This document shows positions 1-6,115 of a stretch of DNA of 7,226 nucleotides, piece after piece. Each line of letters opens with the position of its first letter. The first letter of the stretch is position 1. Source of the DNA: an uncultured Eubacteriales bacterium (GTDB lineage Bacteria; Bacillota; Clostridia; Oscillospirales; Acutalibacteraceae); NCBI GenBank assembly GCA_900320925.1, contig ONUD01000094.1, positions 1 through 7,226 on the forward strand, written 5' to 3'. A model generated the notes under the pieces. The model saw only the letters and a program-made list of their open reading frames with translations. It was not told the origin of the DNA and made no database searches. The position numbers and the translations under genes are program-made.

Positions 1-192
1 ATATGGCTGATGGGGAGGGATGGACTCCCATGCCTCCAGATAGGTGTCATTTTCACACTCTTCTGCAGTGGAGCGGTTTTGGACAATGTTGAACGAAACC
101 GACCGCAGTCTGGAGCCGTACCGGCGGGATGTTTCCGACAGTGCCTTTTCGTCACGCTTCAAGTATAGCTCCACAATTTTTTCGTCATTCAT
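1..192 (-). CDS. ECF-type RNA polymerase sigma factor, N-terminal fragment
   Basis: This is the first 64 codons of a sigma-70 family (ECF-like) RNA polymerase sigma factor; the rest lies beyond the left edge. It would direct RNA polymerase to a specific promoter set. My translation of the minus strand begins MNDEKIVELYLKRDEKALSE and runs in frame to base 1. Residues about 24-57 fit sigma region 2, the core-binding and -10-recognising helices: an RYG motif at 24-26, then the block AEECENDTYLEAW at 43-55, which matches the usual AED..Q..F...W pattern of ECF factors and is typical of Clostridia. The ATG at 190-192 is fixed by a strong AAAGGAGG at 200-207, 7 bases upstream. It is separated from ldh by that gene's terminator, so it is probably its own unit. 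Region 4 and any anti-sigma partner cannot be seen. The family call is firm; the regulon is unknown. Confidence 0.85.
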   Translation of the reverse strand, partial: MNDEKIVELYLKRDEKALSETSRRYGSRLRSVSFNIVQNRSTAEECENDTYLEAWESIPPHQPY

Positions 193-210
193 CAAAAAAC
201 CTCCTTTCAT

Positions 211-244
211 CTCTATAAGCAACTTTTACACTGCGGAGGTTACA
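211..244 (-). promoter_or_regulatory. Candidate ECF-type promoter of the sigma factor gene
   Basis: On the minus strand, TGTAACC (238-244) is followed after 18 bases by CTTATAGAG (211-219), just upstream of the ribosome binding site at 200-207. A TGTAAC-like -35 is typical of ECF-sigma promoters and is unlike the sigma-A promoters elsewhere in this window (TTGACA or TTGCAA with TATGAT or TAAAAT). This suggests autoregulation by the encoded sigma factor. The leader would be very short. The call is an inference from motif resemblance. Confidence 0.45.
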
Positions 245-250
245 CAAAAT

Positions 251-276
251 CAAAACCGCTCTTGCGAGCGGTTTTG
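251..276 (-). terminator. Rho-independent terminator of ldh
   Basis: An 11-bp perfect inverted repeat (251-261 with 266-276, arm CAAAACCGCTC) has a 4-base loop and begins 2 bases beyond the ldh stop codon at 279-281. On the minus strand the stem ends in TTTTG and is followed by ATTTTGTG, a moderate U-rich tail. It would separate ldh from the downstream sigma gene. The arm's own A and T runs would also give a T-rich end on the plus strand, but no plus-strand gene ends here. Confidence 0.8.
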
Positions 277-278
277 TG

Positions 279-1235
279 TTATGCCTGATTCAGAACATCG
301 TTGATCACGGTACGCAGCGTATCGGCAGATTGTTTCAGAGCCGCCTGCTCCTCTTCGTTCAGGGCAATGGGGACATTAACTTCAATACCGTCCTTGCCGA
401 CAATAGCGGGCATACTCAATGCCACACCGCTGATACCATACTGTCCGTTCTGGATGCCAGAAACAGGAAGTATGGATTTTTCATCCCTGACAATGGCTTC
501 GCAGATTCTCCTGACAGACATGGCAATGCCGTAATAAGTGGCTTTTTTCTTTTCGATAATTTCGTAGGCACTGTTTTTGACATCTTCGGCAATTTGGATC
601 ATCGCCTCTTCATGGTGAAAATGCCCCCTCATTTCGCAGAAGCTGTTCAGGGGAATCCCCGATACATTGGCACTGCTCCATGCGGCAATCTCACTGTCGC
701 CATGCTCCCCGATAATGAATGCATGAACACTGCGGCTGTCAACATGGAGATGCTCCCCCAGAAGATATTTCAGCCTTGCCGTATCCAGCACCGTTCCCGA
801 ACCGAATACACGGTTCTGCGGAAAACCGCTGAGCTTGGCGGCAGTATAGGTGAGAATATCCACGGGATTGGCCACAATCAGCAGAATGCCTTCCTGATTA
901 TATCGGGCAATCTGCGGAATGACGGATTGGAAAATCCCGACATTCTTCTTCACAAGGTCAAGTCTTGTTTCACCCGGCTTTTGCCCTGCTCCTGCGGTGA
1001 CAATCATGACGGAAGCATCAGAAAGATCCTCATAGCTTCCTGCATAGATTTGCATGGGCTTTGCAAAAGGCAGACCATGACTGATATCGAGTGCTTCCCC
1101 CTCAGCCTTGTTCCTGTCGGCATCAATCAGAACCAGCTCCGAAAACAGACCGCTCTCCATCAAAGCAAATGCCGATGCCGAACCGACAAAGCCACAGCCG
1201 ATAATGGCTGCTTTGCGGACATTGATGTTGGACAT
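279..1235 (-). CDS. ldh: L-lactate dehydrogenase
   Basis: This is a cytosolic NAD-dependent L-lactate dehydrogenase that reduces pyruvate to L-lactate and regenerates NAD+ in fermentation. At 318 residues it is full length for the family. The Rossmann glycine motif GCGFVGS is at 13-19, and Asp38 at the end of the second strand (LID) favours NAD over NADP. The substrate loop AGAGQKPGETR is at 81-91; Gln85 at the specificity position marks a lactate rather than a malate dehydrogenase, which would carry Arg. Other expected residues are Arg91, NPVD at 123-126, Asp151 and Arg154 (substrate carboxylate), the catalytic His178 in GEHGDSE, and Thr233. The Bacillus-type FBP-site positions appear as Lys156 (usually Arg) and His171, so allosteric activation is possible. 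The ATG at 1233-1235 has AGGAGG 6 bases upstream. It is divergent from ilvE and has its own terminator. Confidence in the function is high. Confidence 0.96.
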   Translation of the reverse strand: MSNINVRKAAIIGCGFVGSASAFALMESGLFSELVLIDADRNKAEGEALDISHGLPFAKPMQIYAGSYEDLSDASVMIVTAGAGQKPGETRLDLVKKNVGIFQSVIPQIARYNQEGILLIVANPVDILTYTAAKLSGFPQNRVFGSGTVLDTARLKYLLGEHLHVDSRSVHAFIIGEHGDSEIAAWSSANVSGIPLNSFCEMRGHFHHEEAMIQIAEDVKNSAYEIIEKKKATYYGIAMSVRRICEAIVRDEKSILPVSGIQNGQYGISGVALSMPAIVGKDGIEVNVPIALNEEEQAALKQSADTLRTVINDVLNQA

Positions 1236-1266
1236 AAAATCCCTCCTGAAAAATCATTTCCTATAT

Positions 1267-1295
1267 ATTTTACCTTTTTATGGGAATTTATGCAA
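1267..1295 (-). promoter_or_regulatory. Candidate sigma-A promoter of ldh
   Basis: On the minus strand, TTGCAT (1290-1295) and TAAAAT (1267-1272) are separated by exactly 17 bases. The -10 matches the consensus at 5 of 6 positions and the -35 at only 3 of 6. It lies 31 bases upstream of the ldh start codon, leaving a short leader that carries the AGGAGGG ribosome binding site at 1241-1247. The surroundings are very A/T-rich, so a chance match is possible. Confidence 0.5.
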
Positions 1296-1365
1296 GGACT
1301 TTAAAAAAATTTATTCAATATTGCTAATAAAACCCGTAAAAATCGTGAGGATTTACAAAATATCG

Positions 1366-1394
1366 TTGACAGCTAAAAAAAATAGTGCTATGAT
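1366..1394 (+). promoter_or_regulatory. Strong sigma-A promoter of ilvE
   Basis: A perfect -35 TTGACA (1366-1371), a 17-base spacer and the -10 TATGAT (1389-1394, 5 of 6) lie 34 bases before the ilvE ATG. Transcription should start near 1400-1402, giving a leader of about 28 bases. That is too short for a T-box, attenuator or other riboswitch, so any branched-chain amino acid control would have to act on initiation. Confidence 0.85.
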
Positions 1395-1428
1395 AGATAC
1401 TGTAGAATATGGAAAGGAAGTCCTGAAA

Positions 1429-2454
1429 ATGGATAAGAAAAATATTGATTGGTCGAACCTTGGCTTCGGCTATCTCAAAACAGACAAGCGGTATGTTGCC
1501 TCCTATAAAAACGGGGCATGGGACGAGGGCAGACTCATCGAGGATGATATGATTACCATGAATGAATGTGCCTGTGTACTCCAGTATGCCCAGACAATCT
1601 TTGAAGGGCTGAAAGCCTACACGACAGAGGACGGCAGAACAGTCGTGTTCCGTCCCGACCTCAATGCCGAACGCCTTGCCAACTCCGCAAGACGCATGGA
1701 AATGCCTGTATTCCCTGAAGACAGGTTCATCGAAGCTGTCGAGCAAGTCGTTCATGCCAACAAAGCATTTGTCCCCCCCTACGGAACCGGTGCTACACTC
1801 TATTTGCGTCCGTATATGTTCGGTATCAACCCCGTCATCGGTGTCAAGCCTGCTGACGAGTTCCAGTTCAGGGTCTTTGCCACTCCGGTAGGTCCCTACT
1901 TCAAGGGCGGTGCCAAGCCCATCACCATCAAGGTCAGTGATTTTGACAGAGCCGCTCCCCACGGCACGGGCTATATCAAGGCAGGTCTGAATTATGCCAT
2001 GAGCCTTCATGCTATCGTAACAGCTCATCAGGAAGGCTTTGATGAAAATATGTACCTTGACGCCGGAACAAGAACCAAGGTGGAAGAAACCGGCGGTGCG
2101 AACTTCCTCTTTATCACCAAGGATAACAAGGTCGTGACTCCCAAATCCGACAGTATTCTTCCCTCCATTACCAGACGTTCCCTCATGACAGTGGCCAAGG
2201 ACTATCTTGGTCTGGAAGTGGAAGAAAGAGAAGTCTACTTTGACGAGGTAAAGGATTTTGCAGAGTGCGGACTGTGCGGTACAGCGGCAGTGATTTCCCC
2301 TGTCGGCAAGATTAACGACCACGGCAAGGAAATCTGCTTCCCGAGCGGCATGGAAGAAATGGGTCCCATCACCAAAAAGCTGTATGATACCCTGACAGGT
2401 ATCCAGATGGGCAGAATCGAAGCTCCAAAAGGCTGGATTAAAGTGATTGACTGA
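1429..2454 (+). CDS. ilvE: Branched-chain amino acid aminotransferase
   Basis: This is a PLP-dependent, fold-type IV aminotransferase (EC 2.6.1.42) that moves amino groups between glutamate and the 2-oxo acids of valine, leucine and isoleucine, in the cytosol. It has 341 residues. The pattern FEGLKAY at 58-64 and FRPDLNAERLANSARRM at 74-90 is that of the long BCAT form also seen in Bacillus and eukaryotes. The Schiff-base lysine is Lys184 in GYIKAGLNYAMS, the PLP-binding acidic pair is Glu219-Glu220 in KVEETGGANF, and the cofactor phosphate loop is CGTAAVISPV at 283-292. A CGLC pair (Cys280, Cys283) abuts that loop. The frame stays open far upstream, but the ATG at 1429-1431 is the right start: AAAGGAAG (1413-1420) lies 8 bases before it, and the preceding in-frame ATG (1391) falls inside the promoter -10. 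It is a single-gene unit, divergent from ldh and convergent with the ABC operon. Confidence 0.95.
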   Translation: MDKKNIDWSNLGFGYLKTDKRYVASYKNGAWDEGRLIEDDMITMNECACVLQYAQTIFEGLKAYTTEDGRTVVFRPDLNAERLANSARRMEMPVFPEDRFIEAVEQVVHANKAFVPPYGTGATLYLRPYMFGINPVIGVKPADEFQFRVFATPVGPYFKGGAKPITIKVSDFDRAAPHGTGYIKAGLNYAMSLHAIVTAHQEGFDENMYLDAGTRTKVEETGGANFLFITKDNKVVTPKSDSILPSITRRSLMTVAKDYLGLEVEEREVYFDEVKDFAECGLCGTAAVISPVGKINDHGKEICFPSGMEEMGPITKKLYDTLTGIQMGRIEAPKGWIKVID

Positions 2455-2460
2455 TAAAAA

Positions 2461-2491
2461 GACGGTACCGAATAGGGTACCGTCCTTTTTT
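2461..2491. terminator. Bidirectional terminator between ilvE and the ABC operon
   Basis: A 9-bp perfect stem GACGGTACC / GGTACCGTC (2461-2469 with 2476-2484) has a 6-base loop, is preceded by AAAAA (2456-2460) and followed by CTTTTTT (2485-2491). The A run and T run let it act in both directions. It begins 6 bases after the ilvE stop, and the stop codon of the opposing ABC gene (2490-2492) lies inside the T run, so the two convergent units share it. Confidence 0.9.
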
Positions 2492-4229
2492 ATGATGCGG
2501 CAAATTGGGAATTGTAAAGCTGGCAGTAAAAGCCTTGTTTCTGCATCAGTTCCTCATGACTGCCCTGTTCTATGATATTGCCGTTCTTCATGACCAAAAT
2601 CCTATCTGCTTCCTTGATGGTCGAAAGGCGGTGTGCCACAATGAAACTGGTTCTGCCCTGCATCATCTTGTTGAAAGCCTGCTGAATCTTGATTTCGGTA
2701 CGGGTATCAATGCTGCTGGTGGCCTCGTCCAGAATCAGCATGGGCGGGTCGCAGAGCAGGACTCTGGCAATACACATCAGCTGTCGCTGTCCTTGGGAAA
2801 GGTTGGCTCCCTCCTCCGTGAGGATGGTATCATACTTGTCGGGCAGCCGTTCAATGAAGTGGTCAAGGAATGCCTCTCTGGCAGCCTGTTTCACCTCCTC
2901 CAGAGTGGCATCAGGTCTGCCGTAAGCAATATTGTCCCGAATACTGGCATGGTACAGCCAGCTTTCCTGCAAGACCATGCCGTACAGAGAACGCAGGGAA
3001 CCTCTTTTCATGTCATAGATACTGGTATCGTCTACCCGAATGTCACCGCTGTTGACATCATAGAACCGCATGAGCAGATTGATAAGCGTTGTCTTGCCGC
3101 AGCCTGTCGGGCCAACGATTGCCACTTTCTGACCGGGCTTGACACAGAGGTTGAAATCTGTGATAAGAGGCTTTTCGGGAACATAGGAAAAATTGACCTG
3201 TTCCACATCAATCTTCCCTTTGCAGTCATGGACGGCAAGGGCATTTTCTTTGTCAGGCTCCTGATTTTCCTCGTCCAGCAGAGCAAACACTCTTGCCGCT
3301 CCTGCCAAAGCAGACTGGAGCTGTGGGATTACTCCCGTGACTTCATTGAAGGGTTTGGTATATTGGTTGGCGTAGGTAATGAACATGGCAATCTGTCCGA
3401 CAGAAAGGGTACCGTTGATGGCACTGACCGATCCCACTGTACAGACTGCCGCTGTGACAATCCCGTTGACAAAACGGGTGCTGGGGTTGGCAAGGGAGGA
3501 ATAGAACTGTGCTTTCTTGCCGCAGTCCAGCAGTCGGGCATTGATGGCTTCAAAATCCTCCTGAGAACGTTCCTCGTAGCCGAAAGCCTTGACCACTTTC
3601 TGCTGACCGATATATTCCTCGATATAGGCACTGATTTCCCCCTGTGTTCGGGACTGTTCACGGAACTGCTTCTGAGAGAGCCTTGTAATAAACGCCGCCA
3701 CAAACATAGAAAGCGGTGTAATGACCACGACTACCAAAGCGATATAGGGATTGATGAACAGCATGAAGCCGAGGGTGCAGAGAATCATGACCAGTCCTGA
3801 AAACAACTGTGTAATACCCTGCAAGAGTCCGTCACCCACGGCATCGGTATCGTTGACCATACGGCTGATGAAATCGCCGTGGGGGTGGCCGTCAATGTAC
3901 CGCAGCGGCACGGCATGGAATTTTCGGAAAATATCCCGCCGCATATCCCGCACGGTTCCATAGCTGACGGTGTTGATACAAAGCCCCATCAGCCACTGGA
4001 ATACGGCACACGCCAGAATGGTAACACCTACCATCAGGAGAAGCTGTGCCACTTCCTCAAACTGTACCTGTCCCTTTTCTGCAATATGGTCAATGGCATA
4101 TCCCACCAGTATCGGGGCGGTCAGATTCAGCACCACATACAAAAGAGCAAACACCATGGCTAAAATCAAGTGAACACGGTACGGCTTGGCATACTGCAAA
4201 ATCCGTTTGAGTGTTGCTTTATTTTTCAC
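2490..4229 (-). CDS. Heterodimeric ABC exporter, canonical-site subunit
   Basis: This is the second half of a two-gene ABC exporter in the inner membrane; it fuses six membrane helices (about residues 18-305) to an ATPase domain (about 337-579). With the GTG start it has 579 residues. Walker A GPTGCGKTT is at 373-381, the Q-loop Gln421, the signature LSQGQ at 477-481 (Gln replaces the usual Gly), Walker B LILDE at 498-502 with catalytic Glu502, and the switch His533. It therefore supplies the catalytic residues of the active ATP site, while its altered signature completes the degenerate site of its partner. I place the start at GTG 4227-4229: AGGAGGT at 4239-4245 sits 9 bases before it, and the GTG overlaps the partner's stop as GTGA. 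A start at the ATG ending at 4268 would overlap the partner by 43 bases. Family resemblance is to the BmrCD, LmrCD, EfrCD and TM287/288 type. The substrate is unknown; drugs, lipids and peptides are all possible. Confidence 0.92.
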   Translation of the reverse strand: MKNKATLKRILQYAKPYRVHLILAMVFALLYVVLNLTAPILVGYAIDHIAEKGQVQFEEVAQLLLMVGVTILACAVFQWLMGLCINTVSYGTVRDMRRDIFRKFHAVPLRYIDGHPHGDFISRMVNDTDAVGDGLLQGITQLFSGLVMILCTLGFMLFINPYIALVVVVITPLSMFVAAFITRLSQKQFREQSRTQGEISAYIEEYIGQQKVVKAFGYEERSQEDFEAINARLLDCGKKAQFYSSLANPSTRFVNGIVTAAVCTVGSVSAINGTLSVGQIAMFITYANQYTKPFNEVTGVIPQLQSALAGAARVFALLDEENQEPDKENALAVHDCKGKIDVEQVNFSYVPEKPLITDFNLCVKPGQKVAIVGPTGCGKTTLINLLMRFYDVNSGDIRVDDTSIYDMKRGSLRSLYGMVLQESWLYHASIRDNIAYGRPDATLEEVKQAAREAFLDHFIERLPDKYDTILTEEGANLSQGQRQLMCIARVLLCDPPMLILDEATSSIDTRTEIKIQQAFNKMMQGRTSFIVAHRLSTIKEADRILVMKNGNIIEQGSHEELMQKQGFYCQLYNSQFAAS

Positions 4230-5959
4230 TGGTTCAGCACCTCCTCTGCTCTGAGCTGTGACAGGCATATTTCCTGATAAACTTTACAGGTGCGGAACAG
4301 GTCATTATGCGTACCGATTCCTACCATTTCCCCTTTATCAAGCACGAGGATTTTATCGGCATAGCGTACAGTACCTACTCGCTGGGATACCATGATAACA
4401 GTCATGCCTTTTGTTTCCTCTTTGAGCGAACGACGCAGGGCGGCATCGGTGGCAAAATCCAATGCACTGGCACTGTCGTCCAATATCAGGATCTCAGGCT
4501 GTGCCACCAATGCACGGGCAATGGTCAAACGCTGACGCTGACCGCCTGACAGGTTTTTACCGCCTGCCGTCACGGTTCTGTCCAGTCCCTCCGGATTTTG
4601 GTACACAAACTCATAGGCCTGTGCAATGGTCAGAGCCTTGTTGATATCCTCCTCGGCGGCATCTTTTCTGCCCCACTGCATATTGGAACGAATCGTGCCT
4701 GCAAACAACATGGCAGTTTGCGGCACCATTCCCATGTTTCCCCTGAGCTGGCGGAACGGATATTCTTTCACGTCTGCCCCATTGACCAGAACCGCTCCTT
4801 CCGATACGTCATAAAATCTCGGTATCAGATTGACAAGCGTGGATTTTCCTGCTCCTGTACCGCCGATAATGCCGACCGTTTCGCCTTTTTCAATGGTAAA
4901 AGAAAGATTTTTCAGGGCATAACCGTTATCGGCATAACCGAACGATACCTCCTTGAATGTCACAGCAGGGGCATGGGGGTCTGTGGCAATGTCCTCTGTT
5001 GCTGTTTCCTTCACGCTCGGCATGGTGCCGAATACCTCGTTGACTCTGGCGGCAGATGCCGAAGCCTTGGTAAAAATCACGACCAGATTGGAAACGACAA
5101 TCATTGCCAATAAAATCTGTGTCATATAATTGACAAGGGCAATGATTTGTCCTTGGAGAAGCGTCCCGTCATTGACCAGTACCGCACCGAACCATACAAT
5201 GGCAATGATGGCCGCCTGTGCGATGACATACGTCAGCGGATTCAGCAGTGACGAAATTCTTCCCACTGTCACCGCTGTCTGTAATAATGCATCATTCTGT
5301 TGTTCCATGCGGGTCTGTTCACTGTCCTGTTTGGAGAACGCACGAATCACTCTGCTGCCCGACAGATTTTCTCTGGAAATCAGGGATACCGCATCTAATT
5401 TTTGCTGTATCCGCTTGAAAAACGGTACGGACTTGTACATAATCAGAAACAGCACCAATGCAATCAGCGGAGAAGCCGCAAGAAAAATCAAGGCAATTTG
5501 TGCATCAATGCAGAATGCCATAATCAATGCTCCGATGACAAGAAAGGGAGCCCGAATGACCAGACGAATCAGCATGGCAACAGCTAATTGTAACTGGTTG
5601 ATGTCATTGGTCATGCGTGTAATGAGCGAGGGAGTGCCGATTTTATCAAGCTCGGCATGGGATAAACGGTTGATGTGGCGGAACATGGCATTTCTGACCT
5701 CCGTGCCAAACCCCTGTGATGCAATCGAAGCGGACTTCTGGCATACCAGTGCAAACCCCAAACCGAATGCCCCCAACAGAATCATCAGTCCTCCCTGCCG
5801 CAGAACATACCCTACATCCCCGCTTTTGACACCTGTATCAATGATGTCTGCCGTGATGAGCGGTATCAGCAATTCAAAAACGGCTTCCGTCAGCTTGCAG
5901 ATAGGCCCCACTATCAATTGCAGCCTGTAATTTTTCAAGAATCGTCTTAATCGAAACAT
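4226..5959 (-). CDS. Heterodimeric ABC exporter, degenerate-site subunit
   Basis: This is the first gene of the exporter operon, 577 residues, with six predicted membrane helices in about 13-296 and an ATPase domain in about 330-577. Walker A GGTGAGKST is at 366-374, the Q-loop Gln414, and a standard LSGGQ signature at 470-474. Walker B is LILDD (491-495), with Asp495 where the catalytic Glu should be, and the switch histidine is replaced by Gln526 in VSQRVGT. These are the marks of the degenerate-site subunit of heterodimeric exporters. The ATG at 5957-5959 is preceded by AAAGGGAAG at 5964-5972. The stop TGA (4226-4228) overlaps the next gene's GTG, implying translational coupling and equal amounts of the two halves. 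Its own intact LSGGQ would complete the active site on the partner. A multidrug role is a family-level guess only. Confidence 0.92.
   Translation of the reverse strand: MFRLRRFLKNYRLQLIVGPICKLTEAVFELLIPLITADIIDTGVKSGDVGYVLRQGGLMILLGAFGLGFALVCQKSASIASQGFGTEVRNAMFRHINRLSHAELDKIGTPSLITRMTNDINQLQLAVAMLIRLVIRAPFLVIGALIMAFCIDAQIALIFLAASPLIALVLFLIMYKSVPFFKRIQQKLDAVSLISRENLSGSRVIRAFSKQDSEQTRMEQQNDALLQTAVTVGRISSLLNPLTYVIAQAAIIAIVWFGAVLVNDGTLLQGQIIALVNYMTQILLAMIVVSNLVVIFTKASASAARVNEVFGTMPSVKETATEDIATDPHAPAVTFKEVSFGYADNGYALKNLSFTIEKGETVGIIGGTGAGKSTLVNLIPRFYDVSEGAVLVNGADVKEYPFRQLRGNMGMVPQTAMLFAGTIRSNMQWGRKDAAEEDINKALTIAQAYEFVYQNPEGLDRTVTAGGKNLSGGQRQRLTIARALVAQPEILILDDSASALDFATDAALRRSLKEETKGMTVIMVSQRVGTVRYADKILVLDKGEMVGIGTHNDLFRTCKVYQEICLSQLRAEEVLNQ
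4239..4245 (-). promoter_or_regulatory. Ribosome binding site that sets the GTG start of the second ABC gene
   Basis: AGGAGGT on the minus strand, inside the last codons of the upstream gene, lies 9 bases before GTG 4227-4229. No comparable site precedes the ATG at 4266-4268, so the GTG start is preferred. Confidence 0.8.
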
Positions 5960-5991
5960 GACACTTCCCTTTCTTTAGATAGACTACCATC

Positions 5992-6020
5992 ATTTTACAA
6001 CAAAAAAGAAAAGGTTGCAA
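5992..6020 (-). promoter_or_regulatory. Promoter of the ABC exporter operon
   Basis: On the minus strand, TTGCAA (6015-6020, 4 of 6) and TAAAAT (5992-5997, 5 of 6) are separated by exactly 17 bases, in a T-rich spacer. The leader to the ATG at 5959 would be about 26 bases and contains no room for an attenuator. This is the only good sigma-A match in the 156-base gap before the operon. Confidence 0.65.
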
Positions 6021-6076
6021 GCAGGAAATTACACCTCCAGGGAAATCAAGTTTCTAATAAAGAATTATACACAAGC

Positions 6077-6111
6077 AAAAGCAATGCCCGACCTGTAACA
6101 GTCGGGCATTG
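6077..6111 (-). terminator. Rho-independent terminator of the repeat-protein gene
   Basis: An 11-bp perfect stem (CAATGCCCGAC at 6082-6092 with GTCGGGCATTG at 6101-6111) has an 8-base loop and begins 4 bases after the stop codon at 6116-6118. On the minus strand it continues into CTTTTGCTTG, a short T run. It isolates the surface-protein gene from the ABC operon downstream. Confidence 0.85.
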
Positions 6112-6115
6112 TTTG

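Noticed and set aside
276..1304. A 342-codon plus-strand frame opposite ldh
   Set aside because: It is the in-register shadow of a clear lactate dehydrogenase, its protein has no recognisable domain, and its start overlaps the terminator region without a ribosome binding site.
1301..1327. Possible Rex (NADH-sensing) operator upstream of ldh
   Set aside because: The best alignments to TTGTTAA-N4-TTAACAA reach only about 8 of 14 fixed positions in a very A/T-rich stretch, and the half-site TTGCTAA at 1321 has no partner at the right spacing.
1108..1428. N-terminal extension of ilvE back to the upstream ATG at 1108
   Set aside because: It would overlap the start of ldh and run through the ilvE promoter. 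Conserved BCAT sequence begins after the ATG at 1429, which has its own ribosome binding site.
1395..1428. T-box or leader attenuator ahead of ilvE
   Set aside because: The leader from the -10 to the ATG is only about 30 bases and has no hairpin or specifier loop.
1324..2322. A 332-codon minus-strand frame opposite ilvE
   Set aside because: It is antisense in register with IlvE and resembles no family I know; its end runs through the ilvE promoter.
2505..3800. A 431-codon plus-strand frame opposite the second ABC gene
   Set aside because: It is the in-register antisense of a well-supported ABC subunit, with a composition rich in His, Cys and Gly typical of shadows.
6064..6069. Perfect TATAAT on the minus strand after the surface-protein terminator
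   Set aside because: The -35 position at 17 bases falls inside the terminator stem (GTCGGG) and there is no TGn extension, so the promoter at 5992-6020 is the better candidate.
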